Counted from the stretch's first letter, positions 1 through 6,454 are shown. The stretch is 9,981 nt of DNA from an uncultured Spartobacteria bacterium (GCA_903915315.1 CAIWSO010000094.1:1-9981), one strand, 5' to 3'. Numbers and translations: made by a program. Notes: generated from the letters alone by a model not told the origin.

Positions 1-204
1 CTCCACGACTTGCGAAGCGTGGTGGTAGGTGATGCGGGACTCCAAGCCCTTGATGTCATGGACACCCAGTTCCTTGCGAACCCTCTCCTCGTCTCCGACA
101 AAAATAATCGAGACATCGGGAAAGTCCCGCAGGGCTTGAATAGCGCCAACAATGGGATTTTGCGGGGAAAAATCCCCCCCCATTGCATCAAGAGCAATTT
201 TCAT
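1..204 (-). CDS. plsX: Phosphate acyltransferase PlsX (N-terminal part, cut by window start)
   Basis: The reverse strand from 204 reads MKIALDAMGGDFSPQNPIVG and continues as an open frame of 68 codons to the window edge. The N-terminal DAMGGD motif (residues 6-11) followed by a P-x-x-x-V-x-G helix is the hallmark of PlsX. This soluble, membrane-associated enzyme converts acyl-ACP plus phosphate to acyl-phosphate, the donor for the first acylation of glycerol-3-phosphate. The frame also shows the expected beta strand (SIIFVGDEE) and the later H-H-A motif. The gene lies 24 bp downstream of rpmF on the same strand, in the widespread yceD-rpmF-plsX order, which strongly supports the call. The ATG has no clear Shine-Dalgarno sequence. 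The C-terminal four-fifths lies outside the window. Confidence 0.95.
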   Translation of the reverse strand, partial: MKIALDAMGGDFSPQNPIVGAIQALRDFPDVSIIFVGDEERVRKELGVHDIKGLESRITYHHASQVVE

Positions 205-228
205 TCGGGGAAGAAAAATCCCGCGAAA

Positions 229-411
229 CTATTCAGCGCCAATCGTAAGAACTTGGCGCTTGTTATAGTACCCACAAGCTGGGCAGGCGATGTGCCCCGG
301 TTGAGCCGCGCCGCATTGTGGGCATTTGCTCAGCTTAGGTGCTTTCCAGCGGTTGGCGGCCTTGCGTGTGCGCAGGCGCATCTTCGATGTTTTGCGTTTG
401 GGAACTCCCAT
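229..411 (-). CDS. rpmF: 50S ribosomal protein L32
   Basis: A 60-residue protein beginning MGVPKRKTSKMRLRTRKAAN. This is the classic L32 N-terminus: the initiator Met is followed by a short residue pair and then PKRKTSK. Two CxxC pairs, C30-P-Q-C33 and C43-P-A-C46, form the zinc ribbon, so this is the zinc-binding (C+) form. L32 is a small structural protein of the large ribosomal subunit near the peptidyl-transferase region. The frame is open for 15 more codons upstream, but the ATG at 409-411 is chosen because it gives the conserved N-terminus and avoids overlap with yceD, which ends at 417. The 5-bp gap to yceD suggests a shared mRNA. No Shine-Dalgarno sequence is visible. Confidence 0.96.
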   Translation of the reverse strand: MGVPKRKTSKMRLRTRKAANRWKAPKLSKCPQCGAAQPGHIACPACGYYNKRQVLTIGAE

Positions 412-416
412 AAGAT

Positions 417-881
417 TTACTGTTTTTTCGTTTTCAACTTTTCCAATGCATCCCATGCCGATGCGTGTTCAGGGACCGAGTCACGGCTTGCATTAGGCAA
501 GCCATTACACGAGGCAAGGCACTTCGGTCCACCACTGCTATCGCATCTGGGATGCGCTGGCAGGGTGAGATGAATATCCTCCCGAATCTCAGGGGTCAAG
601 TCAATCCACTCTCTTCCCCCTAATTCGAGCTGCATGGAAAAGGGGGCCACCTCGACATCGGCCTCAAAATCCTCCAGGCACGAAACGCATTGGAAACGCG
701 CCCGGACTTGGAGCGAACCCGTGGCAAAGAGACCACCATCACTGACCCCCACATCGAGCGAATAGTGTAATGGAGTAACAGGGAAAACTCCCGCCTCCTC
801 CAACCCCAGAGCAGAGGCACTTTCCTCCCCCTCGATATACAAGGTTTCTCCTTCAGGAATTTGATTCAGGTGAACTTTCAT
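417..881 (-). CDS. yceD: YceD/DUF177 family protein
   Basis: A 154-residue protein immediately upstream of rpmF. DUF177 (YceD) proteins are commonly encoded beside rpmF. In plants and some bacteria they are linked to 23S rRNA accumulation, but the biochemical role is poorly defined. The visible signature is a C65-V-S-C68 pair followed by an acidic stretch (LEDFEADVEV). Downstream lies a proline/histidine-containing segment with Cys113, Cys121 and Cys125, and a tryptophan-containing C-terminal helix (SAWDALEKLK) typical of the family end. The C-terminal cysteine cluster departs from the CxGLCxxCG pattern I would expect, so any metal site here is uncertain. The start is an ATG at 879-881. The gene follows the alkaline-phosphatase-like gene by 17 bp on the same strand. 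Confidence 0.88.
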   Translation of the reverse strand: MKVHLNQIPEGETLYIEGEESASALGLEEAGVFPVTPLHYSLDVGVSDGGLFATGSLQVRARFQCVSCLEDFEADVEVAPFSMQLELGGREWIDLTPEIREDIHLTLPAHPRCDSSGGPKCLASCNGLPNASRDSVPEHASAWDALEKLKTKKQ

Positions 882-898
882 AGTGAGACCATCATCAC

Positions 899-2137
899 TT
901 AAAGAGCCTTTTCAATCAAACGGAAGATATCTGTATTATCCATGAAGCCGTTGATGGTCTCGGATCCGGGCCCGGTTCCGACAGCGATGACGTCCTCGAC
1001 GGTTCCGATCGCGGCGGCTTGCTTCGACGCAGCGGGCTCATTCGACACCGGCCCCTCTGGAGAAATGTGTGTGCCTGACTCGGGACCGGTGGACCAGGTG
1101 ATCGAGGGAACACCTTGGGCGTTGATGCCCAGCAATCCCGCCCCCTTGTCATTACGAAAAGGGAAGCCATTCAACCTCATGCCGCCCACGCTTCGCTTAC
1201 CGGCGACAATCACCAGAGCCTTCTCGCCGGCGGAATCCACTGCCGCAGCCACGGCCTCGTCGAGCGCGAGCATTTCTTTCAATGTTCGCTCGCCTTCATT
1301 TTGCGTCGCCGCCTTTCCCGAGAGACCGGCATCCACAATCAATAGGTAACCACGAGGGTTGTATTGCAGCAACCGGATCGCATTCCGCACCAGCACAGCC
1401 AGGGTCGGTTGGGTACTGGTGGCGGAAAATTCATCGCTAAATTCCATGTTTCCCATACTGAAAAGTCCGAGTGTTTTCGGAGTCCGCCACGACGGCGTGC
1501 TTTCGAGTTCCGCCTGATTTTGCACAATATCGTAGCCCTGATTGCGCATTTCCAAAATCAAGTCCCGTCCGTCCGTGCGACGCCCCCCCTTGGAGTCCGG
1601 CAAGAGATCCGCTCCCCCGCCCCCTAAGAGAACGCTCACATCGGCGCCCTCCACGAGCTGGCGGGCTAGGTTTTGGTAATCCAAAGGATCCGGCGTCTTC
1701 GCATAAAAGGCCGCCGCGGTCGCGTCCGTGAGGGAGGCATTCGAAACGATACCGGTCGTGCGGCCCTGCTGACGGGCGATCTCAATGAGGTTGGGCAAAC
1801 GCGTTTTTCCCGCAGCCATGCCGAGAGTTCCATTATTCGCTTTCTGCCCGGTCGCGATTGAACTGGCCACCGCCGCCGCATCGGCTACGGCAAAATCATT
1901 CGCGTGGGTGGTGAGGAGTGCCAAGTGCGGAAACTTGTCGATCCGCAATCGATGATCCGCTCCGCCTTGATAGTTTCGAGCCGGCGTGAGAGCGGACGGC
2001 GTGAGGTTGTCGGACAAAATTAAAATGACGCCGAACGGACGTTGAACGACCCAGTTCACATAGAAAAGACCACCCAGTCCGAGGAAGATCAACAGACACA
2101 CCAAGGCCAAAAACCGGTTGCGATTTTTTTTGTTCAT
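899..2137 (-). CDS. Membrane-anchored alkaline phosphatase-fold protein, probably catalytically inactive
   Basis: A 412-residue protein. A basic N-terminus (MNKKNRNRF) precedes one hydrophobic segment (about residues 9-31), so it is probably a signal anchor with an extracytoplasmic domain. The rest follows the alkaline phosphatase (PhoA, PF00245) order. GVILILSDN (36-44) matches the first metal-Asp strand. FAVADAAAVASSIATG (82-97) matches the nucleophile segment. SNASLTDATAAAF (132-144) matches the Mg-binding DAT segment. GYLLIVDAGLSGK (263-275) is the metal loop, and GFMDNTDIF (397-405) is a family-typical end. The nucleophile serine is Ala87. Several zinc ligands appear replaced: Gly274, Thr278, Lys314, Arg315 and Gly378 sit where D327, H331, D369, H370 and H412 of E. 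coli PhoA should be. Asp43, Asp138 and Thr140 are kept. The frame is also open to a GTG at 2182, but that lies 4 bp from the tRNA. The ATG at 2135-2137 gives the cleanest N-terminus, and the ATG at 2144-2146 is an alternative. The frame is intact, so this is not a decayed gene. Confidence 0.8.
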   Translation of the reverse strand: MNKKNRNRFLALVCLLIFLGLGGLFYVNWVVQRPFGVILILSDNLTPSALTPARNYQGGADHRLRIDKFPHLALLTTHANDFAVADAAAVASSIATGQKANNGTLGMAAGKTRLPNLIEIARQQGRTTGIVSNASLTDATAAAFYAKTPDPLDYQNLARQLVEGADVSVLLGGGGADLLPDSKGGRRTDGRDLILEMRNQGYDIVQNQAELESTPSWRTPKTLGLFSMGNMEFSDEFSATSTQPTLAVLVRNAIRLLQYNPRGYLLIVDAGLSGKAATQNEGERTLKEMLALDEAVAAAVDSAGEKALVIVAGKRSVGGMRLNGFPFRNDKGAGLLGINAQGVPSITWSTGPESGTHISPEGPVSNEPAASKQAAAIGTVEDVIAVGTGPGSETINGFMDNTDIFRLIEKAL

Positions 2138-2172
2138 GGAAAACATTTGCGTCCGCGGCCTCAATCGGGCAA

Positions 2173-2178
2173 CATAAT
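2173..2178 (+). promoter_or_regulatory. Possible -10 element for tRNA-Gln
   Basis: CATAAT matches the sigma-70 -10 consensus at five of six positions. It ends 8 bp before the mature tRNA 5' end, which would put initiation at or just before the tRNA. I see no good -35 at normal spacing; TTGCGT at 2147-2152 is about 20 bp away. If real, it lies just upstream of the divergent phosphatase-like gene. Confidence 0.3.
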
Positions 2179-2186
2179 TCACCTAC

Positions 2187-2260
2187 TGCCCTGTGGTGTA
2201 ATGGTAACACAGTGCCCTTTGGAGGCATTATTCATGGTTCGAGTCCATGCGGGGCAGCCA
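2187..2260 (+). tRNA. tRNA-Gln (anticodon UUG)
   Basis: The sequence folds into a full cloverleaf. The 7-bp acceptor stem is TGCCCTG with CGGGGCA (one G-T pair). The D stem is GTGT/ACAC with loop AATGGTA. The anticodon stem is GTGCC/GGCAT with loop CTTTGGA, placing TTG at positions 34-36 to read CAA as glutamine. A 4-nt variable loop follows, then T stem CATGG/CCATG with loop TTCGAGT. The discriminator is G and the 3' CCA is encoded (2258-2260). The T-A closing pair of the acceptor stem also suits a tRNA-Gln. It stands alone on the plus strand, divergent from the phosphatase-like gene and upstream of the sigma-like gene. Confidence 0.95.
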
Positions 2261-2292
2261 CTCCCGCCACCATTCCAGAATCGATTCATTCC

Positions 2293-2319
2293 TTGAGATT
2301 GCTTCTCCCGCTCTTTAAT
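2293..2319 (+). promoter_or_regulatory. Weak candidate promoter for the sigma-like gene
   Basis: TTGAGA (2293-2298) resembles a -35 box and TTTAAT (2314-2319) resembles a -10 box, matching consensus at four and five of six positions. The spacer is 15 bp, shorter than the usual 17. The element sits in the 71-bp gap between the tRNA and the ATG at 2332. Read-through from the tRNA promoter is an alternative. Confidence 0.25.
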
Positions 2320-2331
2320 CTTTAAGTCAGA

Positions 2332-2742
2332 ATGATGACGCACCTCCCAAAAGAATGGCGCTTTCTACCGGACGCATGGTCCTACGCCGTGATTCTGACG
2401 GGTAGCCCGCAGGCCGCCACCGATCTGGTGACGAACACCCTCAATGGCGTTGCCACCCGACATGACATACTGGGAAACAAACATCGGCGGCGCGTCTTTT
2501 TTGCCACACTTTTCCGGGATGCAAATAAATCCGCACGCCTCGCATTGCCGGAGTCGGAACTCTCCGAGGATATTCTGGAACTCCATAGGCTGAGCGAACC
2601 CGGTCGCAGCACCCTTGCCCTTTTTCACTTGGGTTTTTTTCCCATCGACGAAATCGCCGATATCGTCGGGAAAAGTGAAAAAGAAATACCCGATATACTG
2701 GTGGCGACACGAACCGCGCTCACCTCGACCCCAAGACCATGA
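2332..2742 (+). CDS. Short ECF sigma factor-like protein
   Basis: A 136-residue protein that looks like a shortened ECF sigma factor. Residues 14-66 (WSYAVILTGSPQAATDLVTN, then RRRVFFATLFRDANKSA) follow the pattern of sigma region 2: a helix, a 'TGSPQAATDLV' turn like the usual tGd..dAeDlvQ, then an aromatic-rich W/F..L.r.a.N helix. After a short linker, residues 95-131 (LALFHLGFFPIDEIADIVGK, then a helix ending VATRTAL) match the region 4 helix-turn-helix pattern L.L..f...EIA.i.g.s...i.....ra...L. Normal ECF factors are about 160-200 residues, and several usual region 2 residues are missing, so promoter recognition or core binding may be altered. The stop overlaps the start of the next gene (ATGA), a membrane protein with anti-sigma layout; this context is the best support. 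The start is the first of two ATGs (2332 or 2335). It could instead be an unrelated HTH protein. Confidence 0.55.
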   Translation: MMTHLPKEWRFLPDAWSYAVILTGSPQAATDLVTNTLNGVATRHDILGNKHRRRVFFATLFRDANKSARLALPESELSEDILELHRLSEPGRSTLALFHLGFFPIDEIADIVGKSEKEIPDILVATRTALTSTPRP

Positions 2743-3488
2743 ATCTGCCCAAAGCCAGACGCCTTCTTATTTGCTATATCGCGGATCCAAATATCACCCC
2801 CTCTCCCGCCGTGCAGAAGGCGCTCAAGGTCGCTGCGGATTCAGACATCCTTAGTTCGGAATATCAGGCCCAGGTCGAAATCGACAAGAGAGTCCACGCA
2901 AGTATCAAGGGCCTTAGAATTCCCGAGGATGTTTTGAGCTCGCTTGGCAACCGGGTGGCCTCCATTCCGCCTCGGCGGTTCAATCCGCGCGATCCCGCAA
3001 TGGTTGCCGTGCTGATCGGATTCCTGCTTCTTGTCACCGTCCTCACATGGAATTTTTTAGGCCGGCCCGCCGCCTTCCCGAGTGCCGCCATCGAGATTGC
3101 GGAGGAGGTATTGACCTTCGATGAACGCCCCTTCGAGGCTGTGAATCTTCCTGCCGGGTCATTGGAGGATTGGTTTGTTTTAAAGGGGTTCGATGGATTC
3201 GACGTTCCAACCCCTCTCGAAAAATACAACGCCGAGGATGCTGCGATCCTCAAAATCGACACTCAATCGGTGGCCGCAATCACCGTTCCAGAGCAGAACT
3301 CCCAGTTCATTTCCTTCAACGCCCACCCGCATGAAATCACCATTTTCCCAGAGGGATCTTGGCGCTATCTGCAACTCGACACGGAAAATGCACTCGCCCT
3401 CCGGCGGGATGCGGACATGTGCTTCATGGTCATCCGGCGAGGTAGCTTAGCGGAATTGAAGCGGTTTCTTGAAAAGGATAAGGACTAA
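2739..3488 (+). CDS. Single-pass membrane protein, putative anti-sigma factor
   Basis: A 249-residue protein overlapping the sigma-like gene by 4 bp, which suggests translational coupling. Residues 1-86 form a hydrophilic, presumably cytoplasmic domain with mixed charge. Residues 87-107 (MVAVLIGFLLLVTVLTWNFL region) form one clear transmembrane helix. Residues 108-249 form an extracytoplasmic domain ending with DMCFMVIRRGSLAELKRFL. This N-in, single-helix, C-out layout beside an ECF-like gene is typical of anti-sigma factors. I see no HxxxCxxC zinc motif of the ZAS class, so if it binds the sigma-like protein it does so by another interface. Cys12 and Cys228 are the only cysteines. Function is inferred from layout and context only. 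The gene ends 9 bp from the convergent peroxiredoxin gene. Confidence 0.55.
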   Translation: MNLPKARRLLICYIADPNITPSPAVQKALKVAADSDILSSEYQAQVEIDKRVHASIKGLRIPEDVLSSLGNRVASIPPRRFNPRDPAMVAVLIGFLLLVTVLTWNFLGRPAAFPSAAIEIAEEVLTFDERPFEAVNLPAGSLEDWFVLKGFDGFDVPTPLEKYNAEDAAILKIDTQSVAAITVPEQNSQFISFNAHPHEITIFPEGSWRYLQLDTENALALRRDADMCFMVIRRGSLAELKRFLEKDKD

Positions 3489-3497
3489 TCGGCCAGC

Positions 3498-4016
3498 CTA
3501 CTTCAACGCATCCAGTGCGGCTTGAACCTCGGCGGCGTGGTCCCCAGTCTTAGCCGAAGCGGATTTCCAAACGACTTTGTCGCCCTTCACGAGAAACGAT
3601 TGGCGGCGACTGACTGGCATTCCGAGAATGGACGGGACTCCAAAAGCCTCGGCCACCTTACCGTCCAAATCGGCAAGAAGAGTGAAAGGAAGTTTGTATT
3701 TCTCTTGGAATTTTTTTTGAGAGGCGGAGGAATCCCGACTCACACCGAGGATTTGAAGGTTCTCGGCACTCAGATTCGCAAACGAGTCCCGGAGCGAGCA
3801 GGCTTGGGCTGTGCAACCGGGCGTATCGGCTTTCGGATAAAAGTAAACCAGCGTAGGGCCCTTGGCATAGACATCGGCCAAGCGAATCTCCGCCCCATTT
3901 TGATCTGCCGCGACAATGACTGGCGCTTGATCACCGACTTCCAAGGCTTTTACTTTGCTGCCGAATCCAAAAAAACTCATAATGATAATTGAAAAGGTTG
4001 CCGTGCGGAATCGCAT
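3498..4016 (-). CDS. bcp: Peroxiredoxin, BCP/PrxQ type, probably exported
   Basis: A 172-residue thioredoxin-fold peroxidase that reduces H2O2 and organic hydroperoxides. The peroxidatic motif is TPGCT with Cys68. A second cysteine five residues on (Cys73, in CTAQAC) is the resolving Cys of the atypical two-Cys PrxQ class. YFYPKADTPG before the motif, GVSRDSSASQKKF (91-103) and the RRQSFLV strand (137-143) also fit the AhpC/TSA family. The full frame has an N-terminus like a signal peptide: basic MRFRT, hydrophobic residues 6-18, then SKVKA before LEVGDQAP. That suggests a periplasmic enzyme. If translation starts instead at Met13 (ATG at 3978-3980) the protein would be cytoplasmic. Neither start has a clear Shine-Dalgarno sequence. 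Only 28 bp separate it from the divergent TPR gene. Confidence 0.9.
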   Translation of the reverse strand: MRFRTATFSIIIMSFFGFGSKVKALEVGDQAPVIVAADQNGAEIRLADVYAKGPTLVYFYPKADTPGCTAQACSLRDSFANLSAENLQILGVSRDSSASQKKFQEKYKLPFTLLADLDGKVAEAFGVPSILGMPVSRRQSFLVKGDKVVWKSASAKTGDHAAEVQAALDALK

Positions 4017-4044
4017 GAGCGAAAGCTAAACATGCCAACCGCGA

Positions 4045-5409
4045 TTGGCAACCGATGAATCCACCACACTTGTGAAGAACCCATTTCTCATTATCGCAGC
4101 GAGCGTGCTGACCTCTGGAGTGATGGCCTCATCCTGCTTCCTCTCGCGAGCCGAATCGGTCGCCCGTACCGCAAACGGCTTACTTCCAGGGACTGCAAGC
4201 CCCATCGATGCATTTATCGCCGGTTCGTACCGAATGGCCGGATGGCTGGGAGCGGACGGGGCTCGAGCTTTCGTTGTTTTTCTCCCCTGTCTCCTCTTTT
4301 TGGCGCTAATCGGTTTTTTGGCTCGGGCACTTTCTTCACGGCTATTGGGAACCCTCTTTTTTATCGCCATCCTTGCCGCGCTCGCTTGGGGGGTGCGTGA
4401 GACCATGAATGCGAGCAAAAGCGATATTCGTGACCTGAGGCTTCTGGCGCCCATCGAATTATTTCAAGCGGCAGCCCAGTCGGGCGGTAGAGTTTTCGTG
4501 AATCCCCCGGCTTATGCCCACGCGGCCCTGCTCGCGCCCGATCTATTCGCACGGCTTCCCTCTTTAGATCTGATCGCAAAGATGTGTGCCGCTCTTCCGA
4601 TGTGGCGCGAGGAGGACCGACGCGAACCTTTCTCTGCTCTCATTTTCACCGGAAATCGCCTTGCCGAAATCCGACCGCTCGTGGAGAGCCTATCGAGCGA
4701 CTGGTATCTGGCTCGAATGGACAACCACGGCCTTCTCTATTTGCGCGGCAACCCCTCCGCCAAGGAAGTCACCGTAAACCCAAACTCATTCACCGATCCC
4801 CGTAGCAAAGCGATATTCCTTTCCCAAAGCGCGCTTGTTTTGGATGCGATGACGCGTCAGACGGAGGCACGCCAGATGATGCAGAATTCTCTCGAAGTTT
4901 TTCCCGAAGATTCCACGGTATTGGTCAACTCGGCGATGCTCGCGGCCTCACAAAAGCGCTGGCCCCAAACTCAAAAAAATGCCGAGTCCGCACTCAAGCT
5001 GACGCCCGACTCGGTGCAAGCCCGCTACCTTCTGGCGCTGGCGCTCCTAGAGACCAACAGCATCTCCCAAGCCGCCACAGAAAGCACGCGACTCACAAGA
5101 CAAAGACCGCTCGACCCACAGATCTTGAAACTCCAAGCCCGTATTTCTAAAGCCAACAATGATTTCACCGCCGAAATCGACGCCTTGGAAAGGTTGCTGG
5201 CATTGGAACCAAAGGCGAACCAAGCCACATCCCCCATTCACCTTTATCTCGGTCAAGCCTGGGCGCGGAAGGGTTTCGCTGCTCAAGCCCTGTCCAATTA
5301 CGAAAGCGCTCTACAAGGTCCCCTCACTCCGCTCCAGAAAAGCGAAATCCAAGCCGCGATCCAGAATATCCGCCAGAAGTCAGGGCCGACAGAAACTGCC
5401 GGCCACTGA
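4045..5409 (+). CDS. Membrane protein with C-terminal TPR repeats
   Basis: A 454-residue protein. Three hydrophobic helices are visible at about residues 13-33, 76-95 and 99-117. A soluble domain follows at about 140-240, containing RVFVNPPAYAHAALL and a segment SDWYLARMDNHGLLYLRG. Residues 255-425 are helical repeats with TPR spacing, for example ALVLDAMTRQTEARQMMQNS (263-282), the helix pair at 293-318, and the last unit HLYLGQAWARKGFAAQALSN (399-418). TPRs mediate protein-protein contacts. No enzymatic motif is evident. The middle domain resembles the post-membrane part of polytopic glycosyltransferase-like proteins, but this is a weak impression. The start is uncertain: TTG at 4045 opens the frame, while GTG at 4072 would give MKNPFLIIAA and keep the first helix. 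The gene converges on recA with a 10-bp gap. Confidence 0.75.
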   Translation: MATDESTTLVKNPFLIIAASVLTSGVMASSCFLSRAESVARTANGLLPGTASPIDAFIAGSYRMAGWLGADGARAFVVFLPCLLFLALIGFLARALSSRLLGTLFFIAILAALAWGVRETMNASKSDIRDLRLLAPIELFQAAAQSGGRVFVNPPAYAHAALLAPDLFARLPSLDLIAKMCAALPMWREEDRREPFSALIFTGNRLAEIRPLVESLSSDWYLARMDNHGLLYLRGNPSAKEVTVNPNSFTDPRSKAIFLSQSALVLDAMTRQTEARQMMQNSLEVFPEDSTVLVNSAMLAASQKRWPQTQKNAESALKLTPDSVQARYLLALALLETNSISQAATESTRLTRQRPLDPQILKLQARISKANNDFTAEIDALERLLALEPKANQATSPIHLYLGQAWARKGFAAQALSNYESALQGPLTPLQKSEIQAAIQNIRQKSGPTETAGH

Positions 5410-5410
5410 C
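5379..5410. terminator. Hairpin at the end of the TPR gene, possible terminator between convergent genes
   Basis: GTCAGGGCCG (5379-5388) pairs with CGGCC-A-CTGAC (5400-5410), giving a 10-bp GC-rich stem with one bulged A and an 11-nt loop. It spans the TPR gene stop codon (5407-5409) and lies about 10 bp from the recA stop codon. No convincing T tract follows on either strand, so intrinsic termination is only possible, not shown. Confidence 0.3.
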
Positions 5411-5419
5411 AAGTTGTTC

Positions 5420-6445
5420 CTAGGATTCGAGAGACGCGAGAACCTCGGCTTCGATTTCGGAGTAGATTTTTGCATCTCCTTTGAGGACTTCCTTGGCGGC
5501 ATCGCGACCTTGAGCGAGCTGGCTTCCCTTATAGCTGAGCCAGGACCCACGCTTTTCAACGATGCCTTTTTCCAAGGCGAGATCGAGAAGCGATCCGGTA
5601 TTTGAAATGCCCTCGTTATACATGATATCGAATTCCGCTTCCTTAAATGGCGCGGCCACCTTGTTTTTAACGACCTTGATTTTGGTGCGATTTCCGGACA
5701 CGGCTCCATCGTTGGTTTTGATGGCTCCGATGCGACGGATATCGACCCGAATGCTGGAGTAGAATTTCAGGGCCTTGCCGCCGGGTGTCGTCTCGGGATT
5801 GCCGAACATGACGCCGATTTTTTCGCGGATTTGGTTTGTGAAAAGACAGATCGTGTTCGCCTTTGAAATGAACGAGGTGAGCTTGCGGAGCGCATTGCTC
5901 ATCAGTCGCGCCTGAGCGCCCACAACCGCATCGCCGATCTCGCCTTCGAGTTCGGATTTGGTCACCAAGGCCGCCACTGAATCGAGAACAATGATATCGA
6001 GGGCATTCGAGCGGACCAACGTCTCACAGATACGAAGCGCTTCCTCACCGGAACTCGGCTGCGAAACGAGCAACTCGTCCAGATTCACCCCCAGTTTGCG
6101 GGCGTAGTGCGGATCCAAGGCATGCTCGACATCGATGAAGGCCGCCAAGCCACCCAATTTCTGAGCCTGAGCGATAGCCGTGAGAGTGAGCGTGGTTTTT
6201 CCCGAGCTTTCCGGGCCATAGATTTCAATGATTCGGCCGCGCGGGAAACCACCCACCCCGAGCGCGCGATCGATCATGATATTTCCCGTCGGTATGCTTT
6301 CCACTTGGGAGACGGTCGCATCGCCCAGTCGACGGATGGCCTCGCTGCCATAGTCTTTTTCAATTTGCTGAATCGCGAGATCGAGATTTTTGAGCCGGGC
6401 TGCGGCAGCTTTTTCGGATAGGGGTGCGTCGTCGGATTTGGCCAT
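5420..6445 (-). CDS. recA: Recombinase RecA
   Basis: A 341-residue RecA, the ATP-dependent strand-exchange protein that also stimulates LexA self-cleavage. The Walker A motif GPESSGKT is at 77-84. FIDVEHALDP (103-112) carries the catalytic Glu, and the Walker B strand IIVLDSVAAL is at 151-160. The L2 region FTNQIREKIGVMFGNPETT is at 202-220, with KNKVAAPFKEAEFDIMYNEG (260-279) in the C-terminal part of the core. The DNA-binding L1 region reads EGEIGDAVVGAQARL (167-181), whereas most RecAs have GDSHxG or GDSKxG. The C-terminus (EVLASLES) lacks the long acidic tail of E. coli RecA. The gene is complete and starts at an ATG without a clear Shine-Dalgarno sequence. It is divergent from the udg gene, and a perfect palindrome lies 9 bp upstream of the start codon. 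Confidence 0.98.
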   Translation of the reverse strand: MAKSDDAPLSEKAAAARLKNLDLAIQQIEKDYGSEAIRRLGDATVSQVESIPTGNIMIDRALGVGGFPRGRIIEIYGPESSGKTTLTLTAIAQAQKLGGLAAFIDVEHALDPHYARKLGVNLDELLVSQPSSGEEALRICETLVRSNALDIIVLDSVAALVTKSELEGEIGDAVVGAQARLMSNALRKLTSFISKANTICLFTNQIREKIGVMFGNPETTPGGKALKFYSSIRVDIRRIGAIKTNDGAVSGNRTKIKVVKNKVAAPFKEAEFDIMYNEGISNTGSLLDLALEKGIVEKRGSWLSYKGSQLAQGRDAAKEVLKGDAKIYSEIEAEVLASLES

Positions 6446-6454
6446 GATAATAAT

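Noticed and set aside
10..573. 187-codon plus-strand frame opposite plsX, rpmF and yceD
   Set aside because: It is antisense to three recognisable genes in their conserved order, and its protein has no recognisable features.
882..899. AGTGA/TCACT inverted repeat between the phosphatase-like gene and yceD as a terminator
   Set aside because: The 5-bp stem is too weak, with no GC-rich arm or T tract.
899..2137. Pseudogene status for the phosphatase-like gene
   Set aside because: The frame is uninterrupted over 412 codons with normal composition and a plausible membrane anchor. Loss of catalytic residues alone suggests a pseudoenzyme, not a decaying gene.
2187..2260. tRNA-Gln as an integration (attachment) site
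   Set aside because: No integrase gene or repeated tRNA 3' end is present in the window, and the flanking genes look like core chromosome.
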